Of a stretch of DNA of 64,000 nt, positions 49,348 to 58,848 are shown piece by piece. Location of the stretch: assembly GCF_013449735.1 (NCBI RefSeq), contig NZ_JACBNY010000006.1, forward strand, positions 1-64,000. Reading direction: 5' to 3'. This DNA is from Pseudolactococcus laudensis. GTDB lineage: Bacteria; Bacillota; Bacilli; Lactobacillales; Streptococcaceae. The notes under the pieces were generated by a model. The model did no database searches, had not been told where the DNA came from, and saw only the letters and a list, made by a program, of their open reading frames with translations. How positions within the stretch are numbered: position 1 is the stretch's first letter; each line of letters opens with the position of its first letter. The position numbers and the translations under genes are program-made.

Positions 49348-50703
49348 TTAATCAATTCCAATCTCTTCACGAACAACTGCAACGATCGTATCCACATACT
49401 CATCTACTTCTTTATCAGTTGGCGCTTCTGCCATAACACGTAATAAAGGTTCTGTCCCACTTGGGCGAACAAGAATACGGCCATTACCTGCCATTTTTTC
49501 TTCCATTTTAGCAATGATATTCGCAATCTCAGGCACTTCCATTGCTTTAGATTTCATGCTGTTTTCAACACGAACATTGACTAATTTTTGAGGATAAATT
49601 GTGACTTGCGCTGCCAATTCTGATAGTTTTTTACCGGTTTCACGCATAACTTTTACAAGTAAAATCGCTGAGGCTTGACCATCACCTGTTGTATTATTAT
49701 CAAGATAAATGATGTGACCTGACTGCTCACCACCAAAGTTATGACCATTTTTCTTCATTTCTTCAACGACATAACGGTCACCAACAGCTGTAATCACACT
49801 GTTAATCCCTGCAGCCTCCAAAGCTTTATGGAAACCAAGATTAGACATAACAGTCGTCACGACTGTGTCCTGAGCTAATAAGCCCTTCTCATGCAAGTGC
49901 TTAGCAACGATGAACATAATCTTGTCACCATCAACAATAGCCCCTGTTTCATCAACAGCAATCAAGCGATCACCGTCGCCGTCAAAAGCCAAACCTAAAT
50001 CTGAACCATTTTCAACAACTGCTTTCGCCAGATTCTCTGGGTGGGTTGAGCCAACACCTAGGTTGATGTTCAGACCGTCAGGTGTTTCACCAATGACATT
50101 GAGGTCAGCAGAAAGGTCACTAAAAACTGTACGAGCGCTAGTATAAGTCGCACCATTGGCTGTATCAAGGGTAATTTTAAAACCGTCAAAACTACCTTCT
50201 GCAGTATTTTTCAAAAATTCATCGTATTTCCGAACTGCTTCAGAATAATCATGTAAGATACCAAGTCCTTGTGCTGAAGGGCGTGGCAAAGTGTCACGCT
50301 CAGCATCTAACAAGGCTTCAATTTCGAGTTCTTGACTATCTTCTAACTTAAAGCCGTCTGCTCCAAAGAATTTGATACCATTATCCAAGGCAGGATTGTG
50401 GCTGGCAGAAATCATGACACCCGCAGATACACCATCTTTTTTTACAAGATAGGCTACACCTGGTGTCGCAATGATACCAAGGTCGTAGACTTCAATCCCA
50501 ACGCTCAAAAGCCCTGAAATCAACGATGTGCCTAACATTTGACCTGAAATCCGAGTATCACGCGCAACGTAAACTTTCGGTGTTCCAATTTCGTGCTGTG
50601 ACAACACATAACCACCAAAGCGACCGAGTTTAAAGGCTAATTCAGGTGTTAACTCAACATTTGCCTCGCCACGTACGCCATCAGTTCCAAAATACTTACC
50701 CAT
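49348..50703 (-). CDS. glmM: Phosphoglucosamine mutase GlmM
   Basis: GlmM converts glucosamine-6-phosphate to glucosamine-1-phosphate for peptidoglycan precursors. The 451 residues show the phosphoserine loop [11 protein letters not shown] (Ser101 in SHNP), metal loop DGDGDR (about 240-245) and substrate loop EQSGH. It is the third gene after cdaA and cdaR, the conserved trio in which GlmM also restrains CdaA activity. Confidence 0.97.
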   Translation of the reverse strand: MGKYFGTDGVRGEANVELTPELAFKLGRFGGYVLSQHEIGTPKVYVARDTRISGQMLGTSLISGLLSVGIEVYDLGIIATPGVAYLVKKDGVSAGVMISASHNPALDNGIKFFGADGFKLEDSQELEIEALLDAERDTLPRPSAQGLGILHDYSEAVRKYDEFLKNTAEGSFDGFKITLDTANGATYTSARTVFSDLSADLNVIGETPDGLNINLGVGSTHPENLAKAVVENGSDLGLAFDGDGDRLIAVDETGAIVDGDKIMFIVAKHLHEKGLLAQDTVVTTVMSNLGFHKALEAAGINSVITAVGDRYVVEEMKKNGHNFGGEQSGHIIYLDNNTTGDGQASAILLVKVMRETGKKLSELAAQVTIYPQKLVNVRVENSMKSKAMEVPEIANIIAKMEEKMAGNGRILVRPSGTEPLLRVMAEAPTDKEVDEYVDTIVAVVREEIGID

Positions 50704-50773
50704 TTATTATCTCATTTCCTTTTTTTGTGCTACATCTATTATAACTTACTTTTTATTTTATAACTATTATAAC

Positions 50774-51733
50774 CTATTTTTTAACCGGTGTCACTATCAC
50801 ATCAATCACATTTGGCGAAATCGTCACATTATCTTGTGAAAGTGGCACTTTGATTGTCGTTTCTTTTGTAATATTCGTCACGTCGATATTAGCTGTAATA
50901 CTTGACACATCATCAATGAATTTCTGCTCACCCGAAATATTCGCAGTATCTTTTGAAAGTTTGAAGTTATAATTTGTGAAGGAATTATCTTTTTTACCCG
51001 TTATCTTGCCCACTATCGGAACATCTTTGTTAGGTAATTCAACAGCCACTTTCATATTAACAGACGTTGGTGATAATTTTGCTGGTAACACTTTACCTGA
51101 CTTATCGATAGCTTGTAGATATACTTTACCAGAGTAATCATTGTCCAAAATCACATCACTAGGTAGAACGGCTTGCAATTTATCAATCTGCGTAATAATA
51201 GAGGCTCCAGACGTCACCTTAACCGTGTCCTTATCAATGCTGACATTTTTCAGTTGGTAGCCTTCTGGTAATAATTTAAGAGAAACGACTGGGGTAATAT
51301 CAAAAGTCTTTTCTGCTTTTTTCTCAACTGTTACTGAAATGTTACCTGGGTCAACTTGGGCATTGACACCTGTTGCCAATTCGACTACTCTAACAGGGAC
51401 TTCAACTGTTCCCTCTTTAACCTTCGTCAAATCAACAACCAGATGAAAACTACGCGTATCTGATGATTTTTCAGCATTGAGTCGAACGAGATTATAAGAT
51501 GTCAGATAAACATTGGCACTGCCGTCAAAGCCTGAGACAAAATATTTATCGTGATCATATTTCAGTTCAATTGGTACATCATAAAGCGTCGTTGAATGTG
51601 TTTCTGACGCATTCGTTCTATCGTTAGAATTTTTCAGTAACACCGTATTGGCATTGAAAAATAAGACAATCGCAAAGAAAAGACTAACAAGTATGTAGAT
51701 AAATTTTGATGATACGAAATCTTTATTTTTCAT
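50774..51733 (-). CDS. cdaR: CdaA regulatory protein CdaR (YbbR domains)
   Basis: This 319-residue protein has one N-terminal membrane helix (about 8-28, FIYILVSLFFAIVLFFNANTV) and an extracellular part of YbbR repeats (roughly 60-315). It interacts with CdaA and modulates c-di-AMP synthesis in relatives. It overlaps cdaA by 11 bp and precedes glmM. Confidence 0.93.
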   Translation of the reverse strand: MKNKDFVSSKFIYILVSLFFAIVLFFNANTVLLKNSNDRTNASETHSTTLYDVPIELKYDHDKYFVSGFDGSANVYLTSYNLVRLNAEKSSDTRSFHLVVDLTKVKEGTVEVPVRVVELATGVNAQVDPGNISVTVEKKAEKTFDITPVVSLKLLPEGYQLKNVSIDKDTVKVTSGASIITQIDKLQAVLPSDVILDNDYSGKVYLQAIDKSGKVLPAKLSPTSVNMKVAVELPNKDVPIVGKITGKKDNSFTNYNFKLSKDTANISGEQKFIDDVSSITANIDVTNITKETTIKVPLSQDNVTISPNVIDVIVTPVKK

Positions 51734-52610
51734 TTGATTGACCTCTCTTTGACTTTAATTTCTTCAAGAGTCTATCTCGTTTGTTTGTTTTATTGGTATC
51801 TTCTATGTTTTTAATCAAAAAGTCATGAAACTCGCTTTTTGAGAGGTCTGAGTAAAATTCACCATTTTTGGTAATTGACAGGCCTCCTGTTTCTTCCGAA
51901 ACAATCAGAGTAATGGCGTCTGAGACCTCAGAAATACCTATCGCCGCACGGTGGCGGGTCCCGAATTCTTTAGAAATCTTACTATTTTCGGTCAGTGGTA
52001 AGTAGGCTGACGTTACCGCAATTTTATCGCCTTGAATGATAACTGCACCATCATGCAAGGGGGTATTGGGGATAAAGATGTTAATGAGTAACTCGGCTGT
52101 AATGTCTGCATCCAGTTTAATCCCGGTCGAGATATATTCTTCAAGGGTTTGAGACTGTTCGATGACAATCAACGCACCGATTTTGCGCTCACTCATGTAG
52201 TCGAATGATTTCTCATAGGCTTTGATATGGCTCGATTGTTTTTTCTTGTCGTCCGATAAGCTAAAACTGAAAATATTCGTGGTACGACCGAGACTTTCAA
52301 GACCGCGACGAATTTCTGGCTGAAAGACGATAACGGCGGCTATCACACCATAGGTAATCACTTGGTTCAAGAGCCACTCAAATGTGCCCAGTCCTAGCCA
52401 ACCACTTATGATTTTTAGCATGATAAATAAGAGGACACCGCGCACCAATGTCATCAATTTTGTCCCTTGCACACTCCGCAAAGCGCTATAAATCAAAAAG
52501 GTAATCAGACTGATATCGACAATAGCGATAAAAAGTCGCCAAGGGGTCATATTCAGCTGAATTATTTCCTGCCATGATTGCAGGTTGAAAATTTGATTAA
52601 AATCATTCAT
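51723..52610 (-). CDS. cdaA: Diadenylate cyclase CdaA
   Basis: CdaA makes c-di-AMP from two ATP. The 295-residue protein has three N-terminal membrane helices (about 25-45, 53-72, 78-98) and the DAC domain with DGA (187-189) and RHR (219-221). The last about 30 residues are lysine-rich. It is first of the cdaA-cdaR-glmM operon. Its antagonist GdpP is at 24.4 kb. Confidence 0.96.
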   Translation of the reverse strand: MNDFNQIFNLQSWQEIIQLNMTPWRLFIAIVDISLITFLIYSALRSVQGTKLMTLVRGVLLFIMLKIISGWLGLGTFEWLLNQVITYGVIAAVIVFQPEIRRGLESLGRTTNIFSFSLSDDKKKQSSHIKAYEKSFDYMSERKIGALIVIEQSQTLEEYISTGIKLDADITAELLINIFIPNTPLHDGAVIIQGDKIAVTSAYLPLTENSKISKEFGTRHRAAIGISEVSDAITLIVSEETGGLSITKNGEFYSDLSKSEFHDFLIKNIEDTNKTNKRDRLLKKLKSKRGQSNEK

Positions 52611-52730
52611 GTTTCAATTCTACCATTTTTGTTTTTTTTTAACAGCGAAAAGAGATGATTCTCTTGAATTTATTTTGAATTAATATAATGTTTTACCAAC
52701 GAAGTTTGCTTTATAAATCAAGTGTGGCAC

Positions 52731-53375
52731 TTAAACTTCCCATGACAAGATACCCAGAAAATGGTGCCTTTGCTTTTCCGGTGGCGCTGCCTCAAATTTA
52801 GCAACATAGGTCTCACTAATCATTTCTGAGCGTTGAGCGACTGTCAAAAGAAAGGCCTGGATAGTAGAGAAATCAAAGGGTTTACCGTAATGTTGCTGTC
52901 GATTAAGTTTAAGCAATGGAATTTGATAGTCTTGAAACCAGTCTATTTTAGGATTTTCTAACGGACTTTTCAGGTAAATCAAACCATCAATTCTTCGAGA
53001 TACTTTAGGCATATCTTCTATTGACAACATGTGGTTATAGCCAAATAAGAGCCTGATATCATAATCACCTTGAGGCTGAAACTGATATAGATTTTCTAGA
53101 CCATATTTTTCTTGAACAACTCTTAACCCCATACTTTCAAAAGAATGGACCAATTGCTTGGCAACATCACCTTTTCGGTCCAAGCCAGTTAATAAAAGTT
53201 CAATATTTTTATCGGCATTTTTCGTTTCAATCATGGCTGCCGACAGATATGAGCGCTCCAAATCCAAATCAACAAGTTCATCCAACAAATCACTCGATGC
53301 CCTAACTCCCGCCATTGTCCCAAAAATCTTCTTATCAATTAATTTGACGATAATCGGGTATTCCTTTAATACCAC
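52731..53375 (-). CDS. Unknown protein coupled to an orphan PTS IIB
   Basis: This 214-residue soluble protein of no recognised family begins at GTG immediately after the stop of the IIB gene, with no ribosome site, implying translational coupling. It is alpha/beta in pattern: MVLKEYPIIVKLIDKK, LSAAMIETKNADKNIELLLTG, YDIRLLFGYNHMLS. It has no membrane segment or signal peptide and no cysteine pair. A partner or regulator role with the IIB protein is possible but unproven. Confidence 0.65.
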   Translation of the reverse strand: MVLKEYPIIVKLIDKKIFGTMAGVRASSDLLDELVDLDLERSYLSAAMIETKNADKNIELLLTGLDRKGDVAKQLVHSFESMGLRVVQEKYGLENLYQFQPQGDYDIRLLFGYNHMLSIEDMPKVSRRIDGLIYLKSPLENPKIDWFQDYQIPLLKLNRQQHYGKPFDFSTIQAFLLTVAQRSEMISETYVAKFEAAPPEKQRHHFLGILSWEV

Positions 53376-53654
53376 CTATTTTAAGGGCAATAGATAAGCA
53401 ACTTGAGGCGCTATTAAGATAACATCGATAAACTGATTGAGCTCGAAAGCATTCTCTGGACTGATGACATCAACCCCACCATACACTAATATCAAGTCAT
53501 ATTTATCTCGATAGGTCGTCTCTTTCGACATGACAGTGTCTAAATGTGCTGACGTTACTTTTAAAGCGGGATACATTTCATTCAATGCTGTTACCATTCT
53601 GATACAAAATAGACTAGATGACATTCCACCAGCACAACAAATATAAACAAACAT
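53376..53654 (-). CDS. Orphan PTS EIIB, lactose/cellobiose-like
   Basis: This 92-residue protein begins MFVYICCAGGMSSSLFCIRM, the CCxGGMSSS phosphocysteine loop (Cys6/Cys7) of lactose/chitobiose-type IIB domains. The Rossmann-like core follows (YDLILVYGGVDVISPENAFE). No IIA or IIC gene is adjacent, so it may regulate rather than transport. AAAAGGTAAG precedes ATG. A near-perfect cre site is upstream. Confidence 0.78.
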   Translation of the reverse strand: MFVYICCAGGMSSSLFCIRMVTALNEMYPALKVTSAHLDTVMSKETTYRDKYDLILVYGGVDVISPENAFELNQFIDVILIAPQVAYLLPLK

Positions 53655-53687
53655 TTTTTCTTACCTTTTCATCTCTTATTCACTTAT

Positions 53688-53702
53688 TTGAAAGCGTTTT
53701 CT
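53688..53702 (-). promoter_or_regulatory. cre site upstream of the PTS IIB gene
   Basis: TTGAAAGCGTTTTCT matches the CcpA consensus at 14 of 15 positions and lies 34 bp before the IIB start. CcpA control of the two-gene unit is inferred. Confidence 0.65.
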
Positions 53703-53749
53703 TGTGGTGATTGTAACATAAACATCTAGTAAATGTCTTGACATAAGGG

Positions 53750-53950
53750 GTGGGACAAAAATCCCTCCCCAAAATTGTAAAACAACATGATGATTCACTG
53801 AAAACAATACGAAATTGGTAAAAAAGTGCCGTTTTTTGCGAAAATCGGTATTCTTTTGGCAAAACAATACGAAATTGGTAAAATAAGTGCCGTTTTTGTG
53901 CGAAATCGGCATTCTTTTGGCAAAACAATACGAAATTGGTAAAAAAAGTT
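53750..53950. repeat. Modular intergenic repeat, copy 4 (no hairpin)
   Basis: The element begins GGGACAAAAATCCC, then AAAACAACATGATGATTCA. The unit ACAATACGAAATTGGTA then recurs three times (GAAATTGGT at 53811, 53871 and 53932, spacing 60-61 bp). The linker and array match copy 1 but the long hairpin is missing. Short minus-strand frames here are translations of the repeat. Confidence 0.8.
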
Positions 53951-53994
53951 GTGATGATATGAAAAACTCGGATTCATTCAGTAAATAATATAAA

Positions 53995-54034
53995 AAAAGA
54001 GAAAAGCAAACCTGCCAGTTTACTTTTCTCTTTT
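53995..54034 (-). terminator. Terminator of the pyruvate:ferredoxin oxidoreductase gene
   Basis: There are 17-nt arms (53995-54011, 54018-54034) with one mismatch and loop CTGCCA. The same AAAC-CTGCCA-GTTT core occurs in a hairpin at 60515-60542. Confidence 0.75.
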
Positions 54035-54093
54035 GGCGACTGAGGACTTTTATCCCTGCTTTTTTACATTAATCGTTATTTTCGATTGTTAGG

Positions 54094-57000
54094 TTACTTT
54101 CCTGCGCGTTTAGCGGCACGCTCTGCACGTTTGGCAGCACGACGAGCCTCAGCTTCAGGGTCTTTTTCACGCTTTGGAGGCTCTACTTTAGCAGAAGTGA
54201 CAAGGACTGTTTCTTCACCCTTAGCCTTGGCTTCCTTAGCTAGGAATTTATCTAAGTCTCCAGACATCCGTGCATAGCGAACAAATTTACGACGCGCATC
54301 TGCAGTCGTCTTATCAAACAAGGCTTGCGCTGCTTCTGGCTTGATGCGTTGTAGGCTTGCAAATCGAACTTGTTGAGTCATGAACCCTGTCATCTTATCA
54401 AAATCAGGTTTCTTAAAGTCTAGCGTAAGGGGATTTTTCCCCATATCTTCCAAGTTTGGATTATAGCGATAAAGTTGCCAATATCCAGACTCTACAGCTT
54501 CTTTAGCTTCTCGAATGGTTTGTGACATACCACCACGTAAACCGTGTGAAATACATGGTATGTAGGCGATGATGATTGACGGCCCATTATGACGTTCTGC
54601 CTCTTCAAAAGCCTTAATCGTTTGCATTTTATTAGCACCCGAGGCGATTTGGGCGACATAGACATTACCATAGGTCATGGCCATGAAACCTAAATCTTTC
54701 TTAGCTGCGGCTTTCCCTGCTGCTGAGAATTTTTCAATCGCAGAGCGTGGTGTGCCTTTAGAAACTTGACCACCGGTATTGGCATAGACTTCATTATCCA
54801 TGACGAGCATATTCACATCTGCACCAGAGGCAATGACATGGTCAATCCCTCCAAAACCAATATCATAAGCCCAACCATCGCCACCAATCATCCATTGAGT
54901 AGGTTTGACAAATTGGTCTTGGCGTGCTCGAATACTGTCAAACTCTGGGCCTAAGTCTGCTAGGGCACTTTTGAGTTTCTCAGCACGTTGGCGTGTGCCT
55001 TCAGATTCATCTTTATGGTCAATCCAGTCTTGCATCAGGGCTGCTACTTCTTCTGATACTGCTACTTCATTAAGCAGAGTTGTCAAATCCTTGGCCAACT
55101 TCGTGCGGCGCGCTTGCGACGCCAACCACATGCCATAACCAAATTCCGCATTATCCTCCAAAAGGGAATTGGACCAGGCAGGGCCTTGACCAGCATCATT
55201 TGTTGTGTAAGGGCTGACAGGTGCTGCGCCACCCCAGATAGATGAGCAACCTGTGGCATTGGCAATCATCATGCGGTCGCCAAACATTTGTGTGAGGAGT
55301 TTAACGTAAGGCGTTTCGCCACAGCCAGCACAGGCACCTGAGAATTCGAGTAATGGCGTGTTGAACTGTGTGCCAATAACAGTGTTGGGCTTAGCTGGAT
55401 TAGCTTTGGTTTTCAGGGTCATTGAAAAGGCCCAATTTGCAGCCTCTGCACGGACTTCTTCATAAGGTTTCATTTCGAGCGCTTTACCTTTGGCAGGACA
55501 AGCCTCGACACAGAGACCACAGCCAGTGCAGTCTTCGACAGAAACCTGGATCCGATACATGAGACCATCAGCGCCACGATAATCTTTGACGAGATAACCT
55601 TCAGGTGCTTCGTTTAGTTCATCTTCATCCAGTAGGAAAGGTCGAATCGCTGCGTGTGGGCAGACAAAACTACACTCATTACACATGGTACATTTGTCAA
55701 CATCCCATACGGGTACTTCTAAGGCAACGCCACGTTTTTCAGAGGCGGTTGTGCCGAGTGGCATGCGGCCATCTGTCATGTCGTTATCAACTAAATCCCC
55801 AACTGACAGGTTATCGCCTTCTTGAGCGTTGACGTTATTGACGATTTGGAAGACATATTTCTTAACTTTTTCACCACCAACTTCAATGGCTTGTGGCGCT
55901 TTTGCTGTTGCCCAATCGGTTGGAATCGTCACTTTGTGCAACCCATCCACTGCCAAATCCATAGCTTGCCAGTTTTGCTCAACAATCTTCATAGATTTGC
56001 GAGCATAACTATCATGTGCATCTTGTTTGAGAATGCTAAAGACATCATCAAAAGGCATGATTTGTGATAATTTAAAGAAACCCACTTGCATGGCAGTATT
56101 AATCCGTCTACCAAGGCCAGCCTTACCCGCAATTTCAACAGCATTCATGGTATAAAATTGAATGTCGTTTTCAGCGATATAACGTTTCATCCGACTTGGC
56201 AAATGATGATTAAGTTGCTCATCAGTCCAGACCGTATTGAGCAAGAAAGTGCCACCTTTTTTGAGCCCTTTCAGAACATCATACTGGTGAACATAACTGG
56301 CTGTTGATAGGCTGACAAAGTCGGCGTGTTGAATCATATAGGTTGACTTAATCGGTGTATCACCAAAACGCAAGTGACTAACTGTCAAACCACCAGATTT
56401 TTTAGAGTCGTAGGCAAAAGCACCTTGGACGTATTTATCTGTATGGTTACCGATAATTTTAATAGCAGATTTATTGGCACCAACAGTGCCATCAGAACCA
56501 AATCCCCAGAACTTAGCTTGAAACGTTGAACTTGGTGTCAAATCAAGCGAAAGGCCTAAGTCGAGCGACAAATTCGTCACATCATCCGTGATACCGATTG
56601 TGAAACGTTTTTTAGGCGCGTCTTTAACCAATTCATCAAAAACAGCAACAATTTGGCTTGGCGTCGTATCTTTCGAGCCAATCCCATAACGCCCACCAAT
56701 CACTTTGATGTCAGATGCATGGTCATACAAAACAGACTTAACATCCAGATAAAGTGGCTCACCATCAGCACCTGGCTCCTTAGTTCTATCCAAGACAGCG
56801 ATTTTTGTCACAGTTTTAGGGAGCTTTTCAAGAAAATTTTCTGCTGGAAATGGTCGATATAGATGCACATTTAAGAAACCAGTCTTGCGACCTTGTGCAT
56901 TCAAATAATCCACAGTCTGCTCAATCGTTTCGCCGACAGAGCCAATTGACACAATCACTTCCGTCGCATCTGCTACCCCGTAGTAATTGATCAAATCGTA

Positions 57001-57762
57001 ATCTGTGCCACGCAAATCGTTAATCTTGCCCATGTATTTTTGAACAATCGCAGGCACTTTATCATAGTGACTATTGGTCGTTTCACGCTGTTGGAAATGG
57101 ATGTCAGCATTCTGATTAGTCCCCGAAACTGTCGGGTGATCAGGATTCATAGCTCTATCACGAAATTCTTGCAACTTTTCTTGATTGATCAGTTGACCCA
57201 GATCCGCATAGTCTAAGACCTCAATCTTTTGTAGTTCATGTGAGGTTCTGAACCCATCAAAAAAGTTCATAAATGGCACAGAAGATTCAATCGTCGCTAA
57301 ATGTGCCACAGCTGACAAATCCATGACTTCTTGAACTGAAGACTCTGCCAACATGACATACCCCGTTGCACGCGCACTCATGACATCTGACTGGTCACCA
57401 AAAATATTAAGAGCATTGGTCGAAACCGCACGTGCCGCAACATGAATCACGCTAGGGAGTAGTTCTCCAGCGATTTTATACATGTTTGGCAGCATCAATA
57501 GCAAGCCTTGCGACGCTGTATAGGTCGTCGCAAGTGCCCCTGCTTTGAGTGCCCCGTGAATGGCGCCTGCGGCGCCCGCCTCAGACTGCATTTCACTAAT
57601 CGAGACAGTATCGCCCCAAATATTTTTCCGCCCCGCAGCCTGCCACTCGTCCGTGTACTCTGCCATAGGACTAGACGGTGTGATTGGATAGATAGACGCC
57701 ACTTCTGTGAAGGCATAAGCCACATGAGCTGCTGCCATGTTTCCGTCCATTGTTTTACGCAT
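54094..57762 (-). CDS. nifJ: Pyruvate:ferredoxin (flavodoxin) oxidoreductase
   Basis: This 1222-residue enzyme oxidises pyruvate to acetyl-CoA and CO2, reducing ferredoxin or flavodoxin. Domains in order: TPP-pyrimidine domain (MRKTMDGNMAAAHVAYAFTE, YPITPSSPMAEYTDEW), transketolase-C-like (about 260-400), a gamma domain (about 415-600), a 2[4Fe-4S] insert (CTMCNECSFVCPHAA and CTGCGLCVEACPA, about 690-760) and the C-terminal TPP domain (GGDGWAYDIGFGGIDH). The start ATG 57762 has AGAAAGAGG upstream; the frame opens 31 codons earlier. The C-terminus is an unusual Lys/Arg/Ala/Glu-rich tail (last 30 residues). No ferredoxin gene is nearby. Confidence 0.95.
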   Translation of the reverse strand: MRKTMDGNMAAAHVAYAFTEVASIYPITPSSPMAEYTDEWQAAGRKNIWGDTVSISEMQSEAGAAGAIHGALKAGALATTYTASQGLLLMLPNMYKIAGELLPSVIHVAARAVSTNALNIFGDQSDVMSARATGYVMLAESSVQEVMDLSAVAHLATIESSVPFMNFFDGFRTSHELQKIEVLDYADLGQLINQEKLQEFRDRAMNPDHPTVSGTNQNADIHFQQRETTNSHYDKVPAIVQKYMGKINDLRGTDYDLINYYGVADATEVIVSIGSVGETIEQTVDYLNAQGRKTGFLNVHLYRPFPAENFLEKLPKTVTKIAVLDRTKEPGADGEPLYLDVKSVLYDHASDIKVIGGRYGIGSKDTTPSQIVAVFDELVKDAPKKRFTIGITDDVTNLSLDLGLSLDLTPSSTFQAKFWGFGSDGTVGANKSAIKIIGNHTDKYVQGAFAYDSKKSGGLTVSHLRFGDTPIKSTYMIQHADFVSLSTASYVHQYDVLKGLKKGGTFLLNTVWTDEQLNHHLPSRMKRYIAENDIQFYTMNAVEIAGKAGLGRRINTAMQVGFFKLSQIMPFDDVFSILKQDAHDSYARKSMKIVEQNWQAMDLAVDGLHKVTIPTDWATAKAPQAIEVGGEKVKKYVFQIVNNVNAQEGDNLSVGDLVDNDMTDGRMPLGTTASEKRGVALEVPVWDVDKCTMCNECSFVCPHAAIRPFLLDEDELNEAPEGYLVKDYRGADGLMYRIQVSVEDCTGCGLCVEACPAKGKALEMKPYEEVRAEAANWAFSMTLKTKANPAKPNTVIGTQFNTPLLEFSGACAGCGETPYVKLLTQMFGDRMMIANATGCSSIWGGAAPVSPYTTNDAGQGPAWSNSLLEDNAEFGYGMWLASQARRTKLAKDLTTLLNEVAVSEEVAALMQDWIDHKDESEGTRQRAEKLKSALADLGPEFDSIRARQDQFVKPTQWMIGGDGWAYDIGFGGIDHVIASGADVNMLVMDNEVYANTGGQVSKGTPRSAIEKFSAAGKAAAKKDLGFMAMTYGNVYVAQIASGANKMQTIKAFEEAERHNGPSIIIAYIPCISHGLRGGMSQTIREAKEAVESGYWQLYRYNPNLEDMGKNPLTLDFKKPDFDKMTGFMTQQVRFASLQRIKPEAAQALFDKTTADARRKFVRYARMSGDLDKFLAKEAKAKGEETVLVTSAKVEPPKREKDPEAEARRAAKRAERAAKRAGK

Positions 57763-57893
57763 GTTTACCTCTTTCTGTGATGTTAAAATCAGGTCTATGA
57801 GTATGCTTACTTTGACTAAGTTATACTTTTCTATTCTAACATTTTTTTGAGGCAATTTTTAGTGTTTTTAGATTAAAATTTTGACTATTTTTC

Positions 57894-57917
57894 ATATGTC
57901 AAATACCCTTGACATAT
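57894..57917. promoter_or_regulatory. 24-bp dyad upstream of nifJ
   Basis: ATATGTCAA and TTGACATAT form 9-bp perfect half-sites separated by 6 bp. On the minus strand the right half includes TTGACA, a possible nifJ -35. It does not match Rex or FNR consensus. The rest of 57763-58118 shows no gene. Confidence 0.55.
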
Positions 57918-58118
57918 TTAAAGACCCTTGGTAAATTTGAATTTTCTTGTCCATCAATCAAAATACCAAAAATGAGAAAATATCAGAAATAAACTTTTAC
58001 GTCTACTTAACCTTTAATATCCTTGCCATGATCCTATTCTATTGGAAATGTTTCTTTTTTAGAAAACTTGGCAATAATTGTCTCATACTGGACATATCTT
58101 ATCCTATTCGATTCAAGC

Positions 58119-58817
58119 CTAACTCAATAATAAGACCATGATCAAAACAGTCTTTGCATTGTTAACTAGATGAATGGCAATATTCGTACCCAAACTATCC
58201 ATTTTACAGTAAGTAAAAGCTAAAACAACACCGGTCCCTCCATACAGAATCCAGCTGCCTAAATTATTCGGACTATGAACGAGAGCAAAAATAATGACCG
58301 AAACCACAACTCCAGCCCATTTGTACTTGGGCGAAAGTTTACCAATTATCAGACCACGAAAAATAAATTCTTCCACGACTGGCGCAAGCAATACGGTTAC
58401 TAAAACATAAGGGATTAAGGGGACTGTTTTTAATAAATTATTAAGCAGTTGTTGATTAACTGAGGTTGCCTCACCACCATTTGTAATTATAATACTACCA
58501 ATCGCCATAACAATGGAGATCACAACAGCACTTAGGACGACAACGCCAATAAATTTTGGTATCCTCATCTTTAATTTAAAATCCGTTAAATTCATTTTAT
58601 TCGCTAGCCAAAGTGTAAGTAGACAAAATGCCACAGTCAAACTAGAGAGAATTACCGTTAATGTTGTCGTATATTTTAGATTAAAAAGTTGCGGAAACAT
58701 GACAACTGAGGTTAAAGTCTGGTCTGCTAAAAACATACCTAACGCGATAAAGACATAGCCTAATTTTAAAAGCGTTACTTTTAGGACTCTTTGAAAAAGA
58801 TTTGTTTCAATTTCCAT
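58119..58817 (-). CDS. CPBP (Abi) family intramembrane metalloprotease
   Basis: This 232-residue protein has about seven membrane helices. CPBP motifs are EEFIFRGLIIG (EExxxR, about 148-158), FALVHSPNNLG (HxxxN) and HLVNNAK. Members process prenylated or peptide substrates and are frequent bacteriocin immunity or maturation proteins. It lies 240 bp from the bacteriocin region on the same strand, and its promoter carries the same direct repeats as the bacteriocin and comX promoters, so a role in bacteriocin immunity or pheromone processing is favoured. GGAG is 9 nt before ATG. Confidence 0.85.
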   Translation of the reverse strand: MEIETNLFQRVLKVTLLKLGYVFIALGMFLADQTLTSVVMFPQLFNLKYTTTLTVILSSLTVAFCLLTLWLANKMNLTDFKLKMRIPKFIGVVVLSAVVISIVMAIGSIIITNGGEATSVNQQLLNNLLKTVPLIPYVLVTVLLAPVVEEFIFRGLIIGKLSPKYKWAGVVVSVIIFALVHSPNNLGSWILYGGTGVVLAFTYCKMDSLGTNIAIHLVNNAKTVLIMVLLLS

Positions 58818-58848
58818 ATTTCATTTCTCCATTCCTTATTTAAAAATA

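Noticed and set aside
53676-53977. Three overlapping minus-strand frames of 60-82 codons
   Set aside because: They are translations of the 61-bp repeat in different phases, shown by repeated phrases such as FVLFCQK in each.
57763-57855. Longer nifJ N-terminus starting at 57855
   Set aside because: The 31 extra residues have no ribosome site and are unlike the family, whose proteins begin at MRKTMDGN with a good site.
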